A stretch of DNA of 64,000 nucleotides from Saprospiraceae bacterium (GTDB lineage: Bacteria > Bacteroidota > Bacteroidia > Chitinophagales > Saprospiraceae). The position numbers and the translations under genes are program-made. Shown one piece after another: positions 63,579-64,000 of the stretch. The DNA is taken from positions 1 through 64,000 of the forward strand of contig JABSSL010000090.1 in assembly GCA_013214355.1 (NCBI GenBank), written 5' to 3'. Position 1 is the stretch's first letter, and each line of letters begins with the position of its first letter. Under the pieces are notes generated by a model that saw only the letters and a list, made by a program, of their open reading frames with translations, searched no databases and had not been told where the DNA came from.

Positions 63579-64000
63579 ATGGCAACAGAGCAGAATACGG
63601 ATATGCAAATCCTACCAAAATTGAATACGATTGATGAAGCCATTGAGGATATCAAGGCCGGAAAGATTATCATCGTTGTAGATGATGAAGATCGAGAAAA
63701 CGAAGGTGATTTCATTTGCGCAGCAGAGTGCGTGACTCCGGAAATTGTCAACTTTATGGCCACTCACGGACGTGGTCTTATCTGTGCACCCATTACTGAG
63801 AGTCGTGCAGATGAGTTGAAACTATCGCGGATGGTTTCACACAACACAGATATGCACCAAACGGCTTTTACCGTTTCTATTGATTACAAGCATAAGGGTT
63901 GTACCACTGGAATCTCTGCTTATGATCGTGCTACCAGCATACAGGCTTTAGTAGATCCAGATACCCAACCGGATGACTATGCCCGTCCGGGACATATTTT
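63579..64000 (+). CDS. ribB: 3,4-dihydroxy-2-butanone 4-phosphate synthase, 5' part
   Basis: The first 140 codons of a riboflavin synthesis gene, cut by the window end. The protein starts [23 protein letters not shown] is the RibB metal and substrate motif, [14 protein letters not shown] and [12 protein letters not shown] follow, then [14 protein letters not shown]. The enzyme makes dihydroxybutanone phosphate from ribulose 5-phosphate. Whether a GTP cyclohydrolase II domain follows (RibBA) cannot be seen. The sequence is intact up to the edge. Confidence 0.94.
   Translation, partial: MATEQNTDMQILPKLNTIDEAIEDIKAGKIIIVVDDEDRENEGDFICAAECVTPEIVNFMATHGRGLICAPITESRADELKLSRMVSHNTDMHQTAFTVSIDYKHKGCTTGISAYDRATSIQALVDPDTQPDDYARPGHI

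Noticed and set aside
1-64000. CRISPR arrays, prophage, integrases, transposases, defence islands
   Set aside because: No regular repeat-spacer array, integrase, transposase, restriction or toxin-antitoxin gene was recognised; the genes are mostly housekeeping.

Overview
The window reads as a stretch of ordinary chromosome from a member of the Bacteroidota, most likely Saprospiria or a close relative. This rests on proteins with type IX secretion sorting tails, a TonB receptor with a carboxypeptidase-like N-terminal domain, promoters of the Bacteroidota -7 type (TAnnTTTG), a general lack of Shine-Dalgarno sequences, menaquinone synthesis by the futalosine route, and family-typical gene orders: parA-parB-DUF5683, miaB-sigma54 activator-lptE, and kdsC-ubiA-maf. 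I saw no rRNA, tRNA, CRISPR array, prophage or transposase gene. Coding density is high and genes lie on both strands in short operons.

Layout. 1-2.5 kb: chromosome partition genes parA, parB and a DUF5683 gene. 2.6-9.7 kb: a UPF0173 hydrolase, a GT39-like membrane glycosyltransferase, sppA, and an ECF sigma factor with a large membrane-anchored partner. 10-12.5 kb: an SMP-30-like propeller and a PLP decarboxylase in one operon. 12.6-17.4 kb: sucC, then miaB, a sigma54 activator and lptE. 17.7-25.4 kb: a TonB receptor, two T9SS cargo proteins and an S9 peptidase. 25.4-28.7 kb: yigZ-purK divergent from a dihydroorotase. 28.7-36.9 kb: a second ECF sigma/anti-sigma pair, a 2'-5' RNA ligase-like protein, a 1121-residue WG-repeat protein, and maf, ubiA and kdsC. 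36.9-43.5 kb: two large divergent tandem AAA+ ATPases. 43.5-49 kb: mltG, panB, a lipoprotein and dnaK. 49-62 kb: transhydrogenase, msrA, menaquinone genes, a glycosyltransferase, a glutamate synthase-like protein, a CDGSH protein, marR, and a molybdenum hydroxylase pair. 62.3-64 kb: a lactonase-like lipoprotein and the start of ribB/ribBA.

The strongest candidate for an undescribed system is the divergent AAA+ pair at 36949-43479. One protein is a ClpA/ClpC-type unfoldase. It has a novel N-terminal region, a first ATPase module whose Walker B acidic pair is lost, an LGF tripeptide where ClpP-docking loops sit, and a C-terminus resembling class I release factor RF2 without the GGQ domain. The other is a tandem CbxX/CfqX-type ATPase behind a duplicated beta-rich domain. 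The 594-bp region between them carries an RNA-like structure and an orphan intrinsic terminator with a possible alternative pairing.

Other notable signals are: two copies, 45 kb apart, of a roughly 162-bp palindromic repeat with AGAAGYTG ends; a near-consensus sigma54 promoter with a repeated 15-mer in front of dnaK; a tandem pair of perfect palindromes over the mqnE promoter; and two candidate self-operators in front of marR. All positions and motifs were read by eye; no alignment, folding or database search was run.
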